A DNA stretch of 64,000 nucleotides from Pogona vitticeps (taxonomy: Eukaryota > Chordata > Lepidosauria > Squamata > Agamidae), in the NCBI RefSeq assembly GCF_051106095.1, contig NC_135783.1, forward strand, positions 189,955,447 to 190,019,446, in the 5' to 3' direction. The position numbers and the translations under genes were made by a program. Each line of letters begins with the position of its first letter. Within the stretch, counting starts at the first letter, position 1. Under the pieces are notes generated by a model. It ran no database searches and had not been told where the DNA came from. It was given only the letters and a program-made list of their open reading frames with translations. Positions 52,705 through 64,000 of this stretch are shown in pieces.

Positions 52705-52985
52705 TACCCTATTTCCCCCAAAATAAGACCTAACCTGATAATAAGCTCTAGTATGGTTTTTCAGGATGTTCATAATATAAGCCCTACCCCAAAAATAAAC
52801 CCCAGTTTAGTGAAACCCCACCCTCCACCATTGTGCAACCAGAAGAAGATGACATGATTGTCCTTGAATAAATGTAGATCATTGTAAATGAGAAAAGATA
52901 AAACATCCCCTGAAAATAAGCCCTAATGCTTTTTTTGGACCAAAATTTAATATAAGACCTGTCTTATTTTAGGGGAAACACGGTA
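52705..52985 (+). mobile_element. TA-flanked MITE, TACCSTGTTTCCCC family (copy D)
   Basis: It starts TACCCTATTTCCCCCAAAAT and ends AGGGGAAACACGGTA; the interior matches copies A and C. Confidence 0.88.
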
Positions 52986-55595
52986 GATAGATTTTTCCTA
53001 GCCTTGACCGAGAATTCACCTGCTAGTATATAGATCTACGTTGCTGATGGAATTCAAGAAAACATTTCAGTGAAAGAAATACAAGAAGTAAATCAGATGG
53101 CTATCACGGTGAAGCCTTCTCTGTGTCAGCACATTAACTATGGATGCTCTCCCCAGAGAGATTTCACCTGGAACCTTCCTGGTTGCCTTTCATCATTGGC
53201 AAACATTTTTTTCCCCGGACATTTCGCACCAAAACATTCTCTCAGGCACTGTTCTAAGTTAATTTTGTAGTTATCAGAGCTTTCTAGTTTAACAGTGGTA
53301 AGGAGGAAAACTATATTTACATTTAGTTACCAAGGGAATTTGATGGAAGACTGCTTTAAAACAACTGAAATAAATGAAAGCATGAACAAAGAAACGAATG
53401 AATCAATTAATAATTGAATGCCTTATTAAAGTGTTAGTGAAGAATCTAAACGTAAGGGTGGGCCTCTTGTATATAAACGGCAGTTGCCGAAACAGATCCT
53501 CTGAAACATGAATAATGTTAATGAAAGAGTAGTACATGAAGTTTTGTGTTTCTTCCATATTCCCCACTTTCATGTAAGTGTTCGGTATCCTTTCACCCTT
53601 TGTCTGTCAAAACAACTGAAAAAAATTTCACATAATAGTTTTGCAAGGCCTGCTCTCAGCAGCAAACCCTAACATCCACCGGGGGGGAGTGAGAATTTTG
53701 AATCTGTGAAAGGGCCTGGAACCCAATGGGGAGTGCGGTTTGCTTCAGTTTTCCTCGTGGAATTCTATGTGCTGAGCGCCTAGTGCCCTCCATCTTGTAT
53801 TGTTGCCTGCCTGCTGTGTCTCCATCTTGGATTCCCTCCTTTTTTGCTTTAATTTGGGGGGATTCTCCCTACATTTCTTTGGATTAGTTTTGCTGTTGGC
53901 AGCTAGCCTGCTGGTTCCAGCATGCCTTTCTGGGATTTTTATTTTTTAAAAAAAATCTTTCTCCCTTTTGCAGGGGATGGTAAGGGCTTCCCTTTCTTGG
54001 ATAATTTTTGCCACTCACTGTCTGGTCTGCCTGCTCGACTAAAAGAAGGGAACAGAAGGCATAGGGAGAAGCGAAATGTCCCCATATTCTAGTAGTTTTG
54101 AGTTGGGATGGGCTTTGGCTGTATTTTTTCCTGTATTTTTTTTAGTGGGGTGGTTTTAAAAAACAACAACAACACACACATACATTGTATTGCTATTTTT
54201 GGTTGTTTTCCCTGTTTGCTTTATTTTTAAAAAAGTTATTTGGTTAATTTACTGAGCATTCTGTTATACAGTATATGTATATTTTGGTGGGTTTTGCAGG
54301 GGAGCTGTTTTGTTTGCTTCTTTGGGGTGGGTAGCCATGGGAAGTGGACTTTGTGATTATGACAATGTGGCAATGTGGATTTCTGCATAGATCCAATGAT
54401 GATCTTCCTTTTTTATGTGTTGTTGCTTGGTTCTCTGTCGCCTTGCCTCTTCTTTTTTGACGTAGTTTTTAAGGGTGTTTTAGGCTTTAGGATTGCCAGA
54501 AAACACAAATAAATGGGAAACCAGGATGAAGCTTTCCCTTTCATGTAAACCTAAAGGACTGCTACATGAAAAATGGGAAAATAAAATTGGCATCCTCTGA
54601 AAAACCTGAAACAAAAGAAATACGAAGATTTTCACCACGCACATCCCTATGTAAGTGGTGAAATGCATCAGATCACAAATGCATCAGATCACTTATAAAA
54701 TGAGCCAGGCATGTGAAACATTTCACTTCAAATGGCAAGGGTCCTGAATTATGCACGATGGTGCTTTCAGTTTACCACAGGTTTTCAAATATTACAAATA
54801 TGGTATCAATTTTTCCCCTTAAACAATGATTCCTCACACTAATAAAAGCCTGGAGCACTTCTGATTTACAGATAACAGAGGCTGACAGAGTGACGTTTGG
54901 CCATGTGGAGATATAAGATTGTAGATCTCCCAGGTCTGCAGTAAACACATAGGCCCAGGCTGTTTTGTAGAAGTGTGTGGGATTACATCAAGACAGAATG
55001 TGGCTCAGTTACAAAGGGCATTTATCCTTGCCTTTCTTGTCTCTGTGATCTCACAGGTAGGTTAAGACATTTCTGCTCCTTGGGTGGTCCAACCCCATAG
55101 AAAGGGAGAGAGAGCAGAAGGTGTGGCTTTGTTACCGGCAGGCTTCTCCATCCCACAAGGCAGGGTGTATTTAGGGTGGTTTGTCCTCTTGCAGGAGGCC
55201 CCCCAAGCGGCTGTGTGAAAAGGCTTGCACTAGCAATCCCTGCTCACCAGGAGGAATGTCAAATCAAACCCAAGCCAAAAACAAAAGAAGAGTTTTATTA
55301 CCGCATCTTGATAAACTGGATCCTTGATCATTGTTTTAGAATTAATTTAATGTATTTGTTTTCCTCCTGTGAGCTCCAATTGGCATTCATGGTCCTCCTG
55401 CTCTTCCCCAATTTCCACAACGTGAGGTCAGGCATGAGGTCACCTCATAAGCTTCATGATGAAGTGAAGATTTGGACCCAAGTCTCCCAAATTCTAGTCC
55501 AGCTCTCTAACCATGACACCCCATGGGCTGCAAATCCACCTAGCCTATGGGAGATGCCATCTACTATGGTACATCACAAATGGGGAGGCATCAAG
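52986..55595. other. Intergenic stretch, no feature recognised
   Basis: No named repeat or exon. A frame from 55176 runs into the MITE at 55596 and is not a gene. Confidence 0.4.
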
Positions 55596-55865
55596 CAGGG
55601 GTCCCCAACGCTCGGTCCATGGCTCAGTGCCCGTCCATGGCCTTGGCCGGAAAGGGCAGCGGAGACAGATCTCCAGCCCCCCACACATATTCCCCCCCTG
55701 CACGCCCACCCACGCTGCTCCTTCGGGCATGCATGCATTTGTGCATGCGTGTGACTGCTCCCCACCCCTTTGTGCATGTGTGCAAGTGCGAGGGGTGCCC
55801 CTCCACGCACAGACCCCACCCACCCCCAAACTGGTCCTCATTGTCAAAACGGTTGTGGATCACTG
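55596..55865. mobile_element. hAT-like MITE, CAGGGGTCCCCAAC family (second copy)
   Basis: The left end CAGGGGTCCCCAACGCTCGG pairs with the right GGTTGTGGATCACTG. The flanks GCATCAAG and GTGTCAAG match at 6 of 8 positions. The interior has CCATGGCTCAGTGCCCGTCC, the family's diagnostic region, and is G+C-rich. Confidence 0.8.
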
Positions 55866-56866
55866 GTGTCAAGTATGTGGCCTGTCCAGGCTGTTGCCAT
55901 CTATGAGATTTGCACAACCTGCTCTGGGGCTGGGAAAGAGCAAAACTACGCAGAACTTAGCAAGGCCAGTTCTGTGGTCTGGGAGCTTAAGGAGGAAGAC
56001 TCTGTAGTAGCCAAAGTCTAGAACCCATCCTTTGCCTACGGAAGAGCCCAGATCCTTTTTCTGGCATCCTTAGTTACAAAAAGACTGTGTGAGAAGAGTG
56101 ACAAGAAGTGCTGTCATACCTGAGGCCCACATATGTGTTGTGTTCCCACAGAGGCCAACCGTGTGGCTGTGGGAAGCCCACAAAGAAGAGATGGGTGCCA
56201 TGTCCCTCTCTCACTTGAGTTATCGGCCACTTTGTACTGAGAGGTATATTGCCTCTGACCATGGAGGCAAATACAGGAGGACTACAGTATCCGTGGAGGA
56301 TGAGTTCCAAGCTTTCCCTTGAGGATGCTGAAAAAAAAATGAAACTACTGTAGTGGGCACTGTACATAACATGAGATCTCTATCTCCCTCTAGTGGCCAA
56401 TTCTGGCAAATACATCCTGAAAATAAGTATAAATACGTATTTCTGGAGTTTTTAATTTAATATTTTCAGGCAACGGATAAGTGAATCAGTGGATATTGAT
56501 CCCATGGATGGGGAGATCCTACTAGGTAGCTATCATCAGCTAACAACAGAGCTGTCACTAGGGGCAGGGTGATTGAGACTTTGACGCAAGGTGGTAAAAT
56601 TTAGAAGGTGCAAAAAACTGCTGTTGGCAGAGCATGAATCCACCTGTTGGCATTTACATCTTTTGGCATTTACAGCAAACCCGCCTGCTTGGAGCCTGCC
56701 GTAGCTCTTTGTTAGGTGGAGGGGCACGGAAGAAAACAAGGGGGCTCTGTACAAAACCAGTATGGGCTGCCATAAGCTCAGTCCACGCGTTTCTCCCTCT
56801 GTCCTCTACCGGCATGCACCAATCCATATGGCACCCAACGCTCATGTGCCAGAACTGGCTTGGATT
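55866..56866. other. Intergenic stretch, no feature recognised
   Basis: Nothing supported. Confidence 0.4.
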
Positions 56867-56951
56867 TAAATAAATAAATAAATAAATAATGAATGAATGA
56901 ATGAATGAATGAATGAATGAATGAATGAATGAATGAATGAATGAATGAATG
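56867..56951 (+). repeat. (TAAA)n(TGAA)n microsatellite
   Basis: Four TAAA-type units are followed by about 15 TGAA units. Confidence 0.95.
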
Positions 56952-58526
56952 TGCTGCTATTCATCTCCAAAAAGTGGCCTGAGAAAGGTGGGTCTCAAAC
57001 TTATCAAGGGCCCTGTTGGTGGCGGTGTGGTGACTCTTGGCCTGGTGGCAGTAGGCCAGCTACTTCCCTCTCCTGGCATGGTGGCTTAATGTGGTGGCTG
57101 AGGAGGGTGTTGGGGCATGCTGGGAGGCTGATGTAGGTTGGAGGAGGTCACCACAGCACACTGCTCCCTGAGGGTTGGGGGTGGAGGAGAGATCACACCT
57201 CCATTTTCTCCTTCTGATTGAGGCTTTAGTTATGTCTCTAGTGGCATTAGAGTTATACATGGATTCTGAACTACACAGGGGTCTGGCGCTCCTGACCCCA
57301 GCCTTGCTGAAGGGAGACGTGTCATAGCCTTTGCAGTCATGAAGATTAGGCAGGAAGTAGGGAGGGGTAAATGGTGTGTAGATAATATTAGGCTAGCCAG
57401 ACTCATGGTCCAACCTCTTACGTATATGGCAGATCCTAAGAATGTAACAATCGGCACCAAGAGAATGTGGAAACATTATTTTGTGCCCCACCTCACAGAA
57501 CTTCTCAACCATCATGTTGATGCTGATGGGGGGGGGAGGGGGCTTCTGGGAGTCACCGTCCAAAAAAAGTAACTTATCCAAGCTCTGAAAAGGAACAGCA
57601 TGCAAACTGAGAACTGGAGCCCCAAACAATCTCACACACACACCCCCCAGCCCTGTAGCTTTTAAGATCCAGGTTGCAATTGCGCCAACGAGGCGCTCTG
57701 GCTTCCCTTCCCTGGAGCTCTCCGTTGGCCCCAAAACCTCACATCTCTCTCTTCTCTAGCAAAGCTGAAGAAGGTCAGGTTTCTCATCCTTCATCAGAGA
57801 AGGCTTTTGCTCTTGAGAAGACAGGGAGAAGGAGGAGGAGGAAGCAGCGCTGCAGTTGCTTCATCGTATTTTCAAAGAGGAAGATAGAACATACTACCGA
57901 ACTCAAAATGTCTGTTCCAGGGAAACATTTGTCTTTTGAACAAAGAATATACTGTACCAAACAGGGCTGTAATAACATAAAGGATTGTCCTCAAGATGTT
58001 TTGCTATATGAGGTGAAGAATAAGATGGCGCTTCCCCAACCTCAATTCCAGTCCATAATTAAAAACTGAAGCGGAGTGACACTTAAACTTTACTTCAGTC
58101 CTCCTGGCCATACTTCTTCATCCTCCATCACACCTGGAGGGCCCTAAGTAGCTTAGTGGGAAGGATGGGGAAAGCTGTCGGTTTTGCACTCTCATATTCT
58201 ACTTTTAAAAGGGGGGGGGGACCCTCAAAGTTCTTTCCAGCCTGAATATAGAATTTGCAAATGTTGGCATTTTTAAAAAGTAAGATGAAACTTTTTTTTT
58301 TACCTAGTTAAATTTGGTAGCTGTTCTTAACATGGAAAAGACCACATTGTACCCACCCACCTCTTCCACATAGCTGTTAAAAATTAGGAGCCTTTCGGGA
58401 AAAGAGGTGGCAACTCTAATTCGGCACAGCATGGTTGAAAATATAAAGTTCCCAAGACAGAGTTTTAAAGAATAGGCACTCAAAGACATAAGTCTGCATG
58501 GCTTTATTGCTCAGGTTCGGTTTTGC
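56952..58526. other. Intergenic stretch, no feature recognised
   Basis: No exon or named repeat could be supported. Confidence 0.4.
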
Positions 58527-58652
<126 letters not shown>

Positions 58653-58669
58653 GTAAGTAAGTACATAAG

Positions 58670-59012
58670 TAAGGTAAAGGTTCCCATTGACATTTTTAGC
58701 CCAGTCATGTCCGACTCTAGGGGGCGGTGCTCATCCCATTTTTCAAGCCGTAGAGCCAGCGCTTGTCCGAAGACAGTTTCCATTGCCACGTGGCCAGCGT
58801 GACTAGGGAACGCTGTTTTACCTTCCCACCGAGATGGTATCTATTTGTCTACTCACATTTACATGCTTTCGAACTGCTAGGTTGGCAAGGAGCTGGGACA
58901 AGCGATGGGAGCTCACTCCGTCACATGGATTCAATCTTATGACTGCTGGTCTTCTGACCCTGCGGCACAGGCTTCTGCGGTTTAGCCCGCAGCACCGCCA
59001 CGTTCCTCTACA
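58670..59012 (-). repeat. Long tRNA-headed SINE with Bov-B-like tail, minus strand
   Basis: The minus-strand head is in GGCGGTGCTGCGGGCTAAAC and CAGAAGCCTGTGCCGCAGGG, the body contains CTTGCCAACCTAGCAGTTCG, and the tail contains AGAGTCGGACATGACTGGGC, which is Bov-B-like. The copy is nearly full length at about 340 bases, and the (GAAA)n array lies at its 3' end. Confidence 0.8.
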
Positions 59013-59641
59013 TAAGTAGATTGCAGTCAAGGTGAGAAGATTCAGTGCAGATGTGGGCTGCACCTCTGGCCCTTCCACCCTCTGCTGCCTAATGCAGTCA
59101 TCCCCACTCTGTCAAGTGGCAGGGCCGGTCCCTTTTGACCGAAGACTCATTAAACAAGCTGACTTTGGCTGCACACTTGAGCTACAAGAGCAGTTGGCAT
59201 TTTTATCCAAAAGCCTTGTGAAAATATGTGTTGCAGCAGCTCATCTGGTAATAACACAAGGTTAGAAATATGGTCAAGTTTACTCATTATCTATGTGATT
59301 AAAAAAAAAAAGATTCCATTTATAGCCGTTGTGGAAAAAATTGCCTGACAATAATAATTGAATGGACAAGAGGAAAGTCAAGCCAGACCCATTGTACTCA
59401 AGCTGGTAACCACCACTTGTGCAGTGTGTTAATCATGAAAATACAGATACTGTGATTCAGAAAATTATAGAGTAGAATGACAGCGTTAATTGTAATATGA
59501 AAAGGAATGGCTAATTGGTATACCTGAGGTATTCTCTCGATCTTACCAATAAGACAGTAGGAGGTTATAAGAATTTAGGTTCACTTTGTTCTTAGCTATT
59601 GTGTTATTTAAAAAGATGGGGGGGGGCTTTGTATTTGTATG
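59013..59641. other. Intergenic stretch, no feature recognised
   Basis: Nothing supported. Confidence 0.4.
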
Positions 59642-60017
59642 TATGAATAGGAAGCCTGCTGACACAAGTGGCCAGCCTGATTAACACCCACCCCCAGAAC
59701 TCTCCGGACCACTTACCGTGCATGGCTGGCATCATCTTCAGCATCCCAACTGCGACAGCAGTCGGACCGCTGCAGCCCCACCTCCCTGCTTGCCTGTCCG
59801 CTCTGGCAAGAGGGATGGGAGGACAGATCACCCTGCTCAGTCGCAGAGTGGCCAGGTAAGCAGAGAGGTGGGGCTGTGGCAGCCAAGCTACTGCCGCAAT
59901 TGGGGCCCTAAAGATGATGCCAGCTGCGCTCACACTTGCCTGGTAAGTGGTCCGGTGAGTTCTGGGGGTGGGTGTTAATCGGGCAGGCCAACTGTGCTGG
60001 TGGGCTTCAGATTCATA
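59642..60017. repeat. Inverted repeat, arms about 155 bases
   Basis: Left arm about 59642-59797 and right arm about 59862-60017 are reverse complements at roughly 80-85 percent by eye. GATTAACACCCACCCCCAGA and GGACCACTTACC in the left arm face TCTGGGGGTGGGTGTTAATC in the right. The spacer is about 65 bases. No target duplication was found, so this is either a MITE with long TIRs or an old inverted duplication. Confidence 0.85.
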
Positions 60018-60329
60018 GTTCAGTCTCTAATAACTACGTTGAGGTGCGGGGGATGGAGAGAGATTTATTTATGAACTATGATGTTGAACAGTATCCCGTT
60101 CAACATTTACATGTGTGGAACGCCAACTGTGGAATCTGCTATGGGCATCGGAGAAGATGCCAGCTGCGTGTCCAGGTGAACATGTCTGGATTCTCATGAA
60201 ATCACAGTGAGAACTTCTGCCGCGGGAGTTACGTGTGCACAGAAATATTGAACAGGATACTGAGCTTAATAAAGGGATTTTTAAAGCAGACTTAACAGGT
60301 TCCTGTACACTAAACAGTGTCTATATAAA

Positions 60330-60954
60330 TACCATATTTTCCCATGTATACAACCCCCCCAATGTATAAGACGACCCCTTAATTTGTCCCTTGTGGGAGG
60401 CGGAGGAGCAGTCAATAGGCAGCTGCGAGGGGCGGCCCAGCGCGGCTGCTCCTCTACCTCCCTCTCCTCCTGCTTCTGCTATCTCCGCCGCCCAGTCGTC
60501 TTCTCCAGTGTGACTGCCGAGGCTCACCTCCAGCTCACATTGCCATCTTGTCCCCTGCCTGAAGGGAGCCCACAAGTGGCACTGGAGGAGGCGATCTTGC
60601 AGCGGAGGCACTCAATAGGCAGCAGCGAGCGACAGCCGAGCACAGCTGCTCTTTTACCTCCATCTCCGCCTGCTGCTGCAGGTGCCTCTGCTGCCAGATC
60701 GCTTCCTCCAGTGCCACTCATGGTCTCCCTTCAGGCAGGGGACAAGGTGGCGACGTGAGCTGGAGGTGAGCCCTGGCAGTCGCACTGGAGGAGGTGATTG
60801 GACAGCGGTGGCAGCAGTCAATGTGCAACTGTGAGAGGCGGCCGAGCGCGGCTGCTCCTTTGCCTCCACCTCCTTCCATGTATAAAACAACCCTCAATTT
60901 TTCCTCTAATGGTTTTAGGAAAAAGTGTTGTTTTATACATGGAAAAATACAGTA
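60330..60954. mobile_element. Composite TA-flanked MITE with internal repeats
   Basis: The ends are TACCATATTTTCCCATGTAT and the inverted TTTATACATGGAAAAATACA then GTA. The interior holds 2.2 tandem units of about 200-206 bases, marked by TCAATAGGCAGC-like starts at 60412, 60612 and 60818. It also holds an internal inverted repeat of 81 bases (60505-60585 against 60708-60788, about 90 percent). Confidence 0.85.
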
Positions 60955-60957
60955 ATA

Positions 60958-61175
60958 ATCATGTGCTGACTTAGGGTGCCCCTTTTCAGATCTTCCAGCT
61001 AGAAAATACTCAGAAGAGGTTGACCCTTCCCTTCTTCTAGGGGCACCCTGGGATTGTACAGCTTGCCCAAGGGCACACCGGCCAGCTATACTCACAGGAG
61101 GCACAGCGGCAGAATTGAACCCCCAACCTCTCTCTCAACAGCCAGACATGTAAAGCACTGAACTCTATGCACAGG
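60958..61175 (-). repeat. tRNA-headed SINE, minus strand
   Basis: CTTCTTCTAGGGGCACCCTG, GCTTGCCCAAGGGCACACCG, AGAATTGAACCCCCAACCTC and AAAGCACTGAACTC are the reversed body and head of the SINE family. Confidence 0.7.
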
Positions 61176-61531
61176 TAAATACAGCCTTCCAAAGCATCCT
61201 GCAGCACTCTTGCTTTCTTTTTATTTTATAGAGTTTACGTTAAAATCTTTGCTAGCCTCTTCTACAACATAGTGGTCCTTGCTTCCTTCCAGTTAAGTGT
61301 GTTTAGTAACAAGACAGCTGAAGCTCTGTTTTGTTTCTATAATCATGAAACAGATACTAATGAGTTTTAAAATGCAAAACTGCCAATTTTCAAAGCCGTT
61401 CTTTTTCTTTATGAAGGTTATCAAACAAGTGCTTTGTTGGAGTTTGGCTTTTTGCATCTAGGAATCATTTAACAGTGGTGGAGAAGAATGGGGTACAGGA
61501 ACATAAACATAAGGTTATTATTGTAACGGCT

Positions 61532-61668
61532 GGATATCTCAGTGGTTTGGGTGTCTGACTGCAGAGCCAGAGGTTGGGAGTTTGATTCCCCCCATCTGTG
61601 CCTCCTTGACAGGGGCTGGACTGGATGATCCATAGGGTCCCTTTCCAGCTCTGCAGTTCAAAGATTAG
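61532..61668 (+). repeat. tRNA-headed SINE with CR1-like tail (best copy)
   Basis: GGATATCTCAGTGGTTTGGG, GCAGAGCCAGAGGTTGGGAG and TTTGATTCCCCCCATCTGTG form the head. CCTTGACAGGGGCTGGACTG and GATGATCCATAGGGTCCCTT, then TCCAGCTCTGCAGTT, form the CR1-like tail. Confidence 0.85.
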
Positions 61669-63354
61669 GATTCATCTTAACCGCCATGACTGAAATTAAT
61701 ACATATTGACTGAAATCTTGTTCCATAAATTACACCACGTAAGACCAATGGCTTCAACAGCTGTGGCAACTTTTCAGAACTAAAACATTTCTGATTTCTC
61801 CACAGAAGGTCTTGAAGCTCCCGTGGAATCTGTTCTGTTGTCCAGAAGCTGCCAGGGGCCACAGAGTGAGAGTGTCAAGGTTTGAAACCTTGGCTACTTA
61901 AAGAGTGTTAAAATGATGATGGGGAAGGCGGGAAAAACATGCTTTGAAAATGAGACTGTTTTCGATACATTTTGACTTTGACTTTTGGAAGTCATGTTGT
62001 TCATACGGAACATAAAAGCAAGGTAGACAAATAGAGCTTATTGTATTAGACAAGCTGTTGTTGCCTGGGATTACTGCAACAAGGAAAAGACTTATATTTT
62101 GATACTCAGATTAATTTCAATAGGATTGTGATTGGTTTCAATCATCGAGGGAGACATTGGGAATGTTTCATTTCTCTGAGATTGTATGGTTGGTGGTGAC
62201 ATCGTCTGCCTTACACCACATCCCTTACCGCAACAGGATTTTAGCCAGAGGACTCTAAAAGTAACCTTTCACATACGTAAACACAATGGGATGGGCAACT
62301 TCAGATGCAAGTTTTGTCTCATTAAGATACCTCACGGCCTGTATTTCCACTGTCAAAATGTAGTAGTAATGGAGTGAGGGCATTTAAATCATGCATCTTC
62401 AGTGCTTTCATTACCTTGTAAAAGTTCACTGCCTGTGTTGCTACGAGCCATTAGAACAACCATCTGTTTGCTCTAAACAACATTTTGCTCATTATCTGCC
62501 AAATGTGGGTAGCAACACACTACAATACATCCCAAGAAGAAACGAAATGGTGCAAGCTCTTTCCCGTTATATGGGCTTTCTCCAGGTGTTGCTGGAATTT
62601 GGTGGTGCCGTTACCCCAGCAATGTGGTGGTTCTGGTTCTCAGGGGTCCTTGGAAGCCCAGACGTGGCCCAGGTGCCACGTGCTGCCCGCATGATTTTCA
62701 CCTCTGCTGGATCCGTGGACATCTGGCCCAATTGCTGGATACCTGGCCCCACAATATACATTCACAAGCAGCTGTCCGAAACCTCCCGGAGTACAAGCTT
62801 TCAGAGCCTAGAGCAGAAGCACAGAGATGTGGTGTCATCTGCTTTCCGAGCGGCCACCGCATGGGATCATTCACTGCGGCAAGTCCAGGCAGAGAGCTGA
62901 TGCATCCAAAGCTGATCTCACCCGCTGCCAATGTTGAGAATGCAAGAAACAATATATGGGCAAGACCTGCTGTAATTCCTCTCATTTGGGGGGAAACAAC
63001 GGCGGCAAGTCAGCTCTCGTGAAAGGATCAGCCAGTGGCCAGACAGTGAGAAGCAAAGCCCATCAGATAGGAAAAGGCATCCTGGCTTAAAAAAACGTGT
63101 CGGGGCCTGAACCCTTCTGGGCTCAAAAGGCTTTTCTGTGCTCAGCAGGCCTTTCATCCCGGAGGCAGCCAGCCGAGCAGCAGGTGCTCCCCAAGCGCCA
63201 GATGAGCATGTGTGAAAAGAATATTTCAGAAAACGACTTCAGATCAGTGTGCTCTGGGCCGGCTAGAGTGCTTTGCCCACCCAGATGTTTTTTTCCCCCT
63301 CCATCTGCGTGATATGCCTTTTGGCTAGTAGTTTTTCACCTCCAAATAGTTTTG
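61669..63354. other. Intergenic stretch, no feature recognised
   Basis: The 169-codon frame at 62391-62900 shows no domain and is not called. No repeat is recognised. Confidence 0.4.
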
Positions 63355-63705
63355 ATTTCAAGGGCCAGAAGCCCCAGCCAGCCATAGTCAGGGATTCTGG
63401 GGCTTGTTGTCGAAAACATCTGGGAGGCCAAAGGTCCGAAAACGGCCGGTTTAGACAACACTTGTCCTAGACTTCTTGTGAGAAATCTGAGGCCACAGGC
63501 ATTTCCATTTTTAGAGGGATCTCGTTAGATCTTTACAGAGCCATGCCTACTGAGTTCCAGCGATGACCCATGTCACACCGATCAGTGGTTCCCAACCTTG
63601 GGTGCCCCAGATGTTTTCAGACTACAACTCCCAGAAATCCTGCCAGCGGGGAAGACTTCTGGGAGGGTTTGTCCAAAAACATCTCAGGACCCAAGGCTGG
63701 AAGAC
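63355..63705. mobile_element. Two decayed hAT-like MITE fragments
   Basis: At 63355-63450 GGGATTCTGGGGCTTGTTGT and AAAACATCTGGGAGGCCAAA are a right half. At 63583-63705 CAGTGGTTCCCAACCTTGGG opens a third copy of the CAGTGGTTCCCAACC family, with ACTACAACTCCCAGAAATCC inside and an eroded right end. Confidence 0.7.
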
Positions 63706-64000
63706 AGATGGAAGGACAGGGATTAGACCACGAGTCCATCTTGGTCAGCCTCCGTTTTCCAGGAGCAGCGAGTCAGGTGCTTCCAAAAAGGCCACAGGCA
63801 GTGCATAAAGGTAACGCCTGCCCCCATCTGCTCCCCCCACAACTCGGCAACAATAATGGCAGGGCCAGTATCCTGTTGCTTGTCCCACCTCGGGTTTACC
63901 CACTGAATCAACCACAAAATGAGTCATCACTTATGTAAATCCCATTGAGCCTATGGGTCTCCTCTAAGTGAAAACTCACAATAGCAAATTGGCCCTTGGA
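63706..64000. other. Right edge, no feature recognised
   Basis: Nothing supported. Confidence 0.4.

Noticed and set aside
55176-55754. 192-codon + strand frame
   Set aside because: Its second half is the G+C-rich interior of a hAT-like MITE and the first half has no similarity to known protein.
62391-62900. 169-codon + strand frame
   Set aside because: It has no domain, no matching splice structure and no family resemblance; frames of this length occur by chance.

Overview
The window is vertebrate nuclear DNA, almost certainly from a squamate reptile (lizard or snake). The evidence is the repeat load: Bov-B LINE remnants, tRNA-headed SINEs of the Sauria type with Bov-B-like tails, CR1 LINE tails, many short hAT-like and TA-flanked non-autonomous DNA transposons, and long uninterrupted microsatellites. 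The species cannot be named from this sequence alone.

Only one protein-coding gene is supported. It is CAVIN2 (SDPR, cavin-2), on the + strand in two exons: exon 1 CDS 1266-1781 and exon 2 CDS 30487-31290, joined by a 28.7 kb phase-0 GT-AG intron. The predicted protein has 439 residues and looks intact. A CpG island covers the start of exon 1. The 3' UTR is unmarked; the first canonical AATAAA after the stop is at 33720.

Layout: 1-1085 is upstream flank with a simple repeat. 1085-1830 holds the CpG island and exon 1. 1782-30486 is the intron, filled with SINEs, CR1 fragments, hAT-like and Tigger-like MITEs and microsatellites. 30487-31290 is exon 2. About 31291 to 33.7 kb is probable 3' UTR or proximal flank. 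33755-33966 is a near-perfect hairpin. From 34 kb to 64 kb no gene is recognised; it is repeat-rich intergenic DNA with more SINEs, a Bov-B end, another LINE 3' end carrying a CCHH-like motif, nested hAT elements, a large inverted repeat and a composite MITE with internal tandem and inverted repeats. In mammals TMEFF2 and NABP1 flank CAVIN2, but no exon of either was recognised here.

I saw no retrovirus-like or LTR element, no RNA gene and no CRISPR array. Nothing here amounts to a new functional system. The most interesting material is transposon biology: a SINE head joined to two different LINE tails, two hAT-like elements sharing one 8-bp target, datable nested insertions, and foldback structures.
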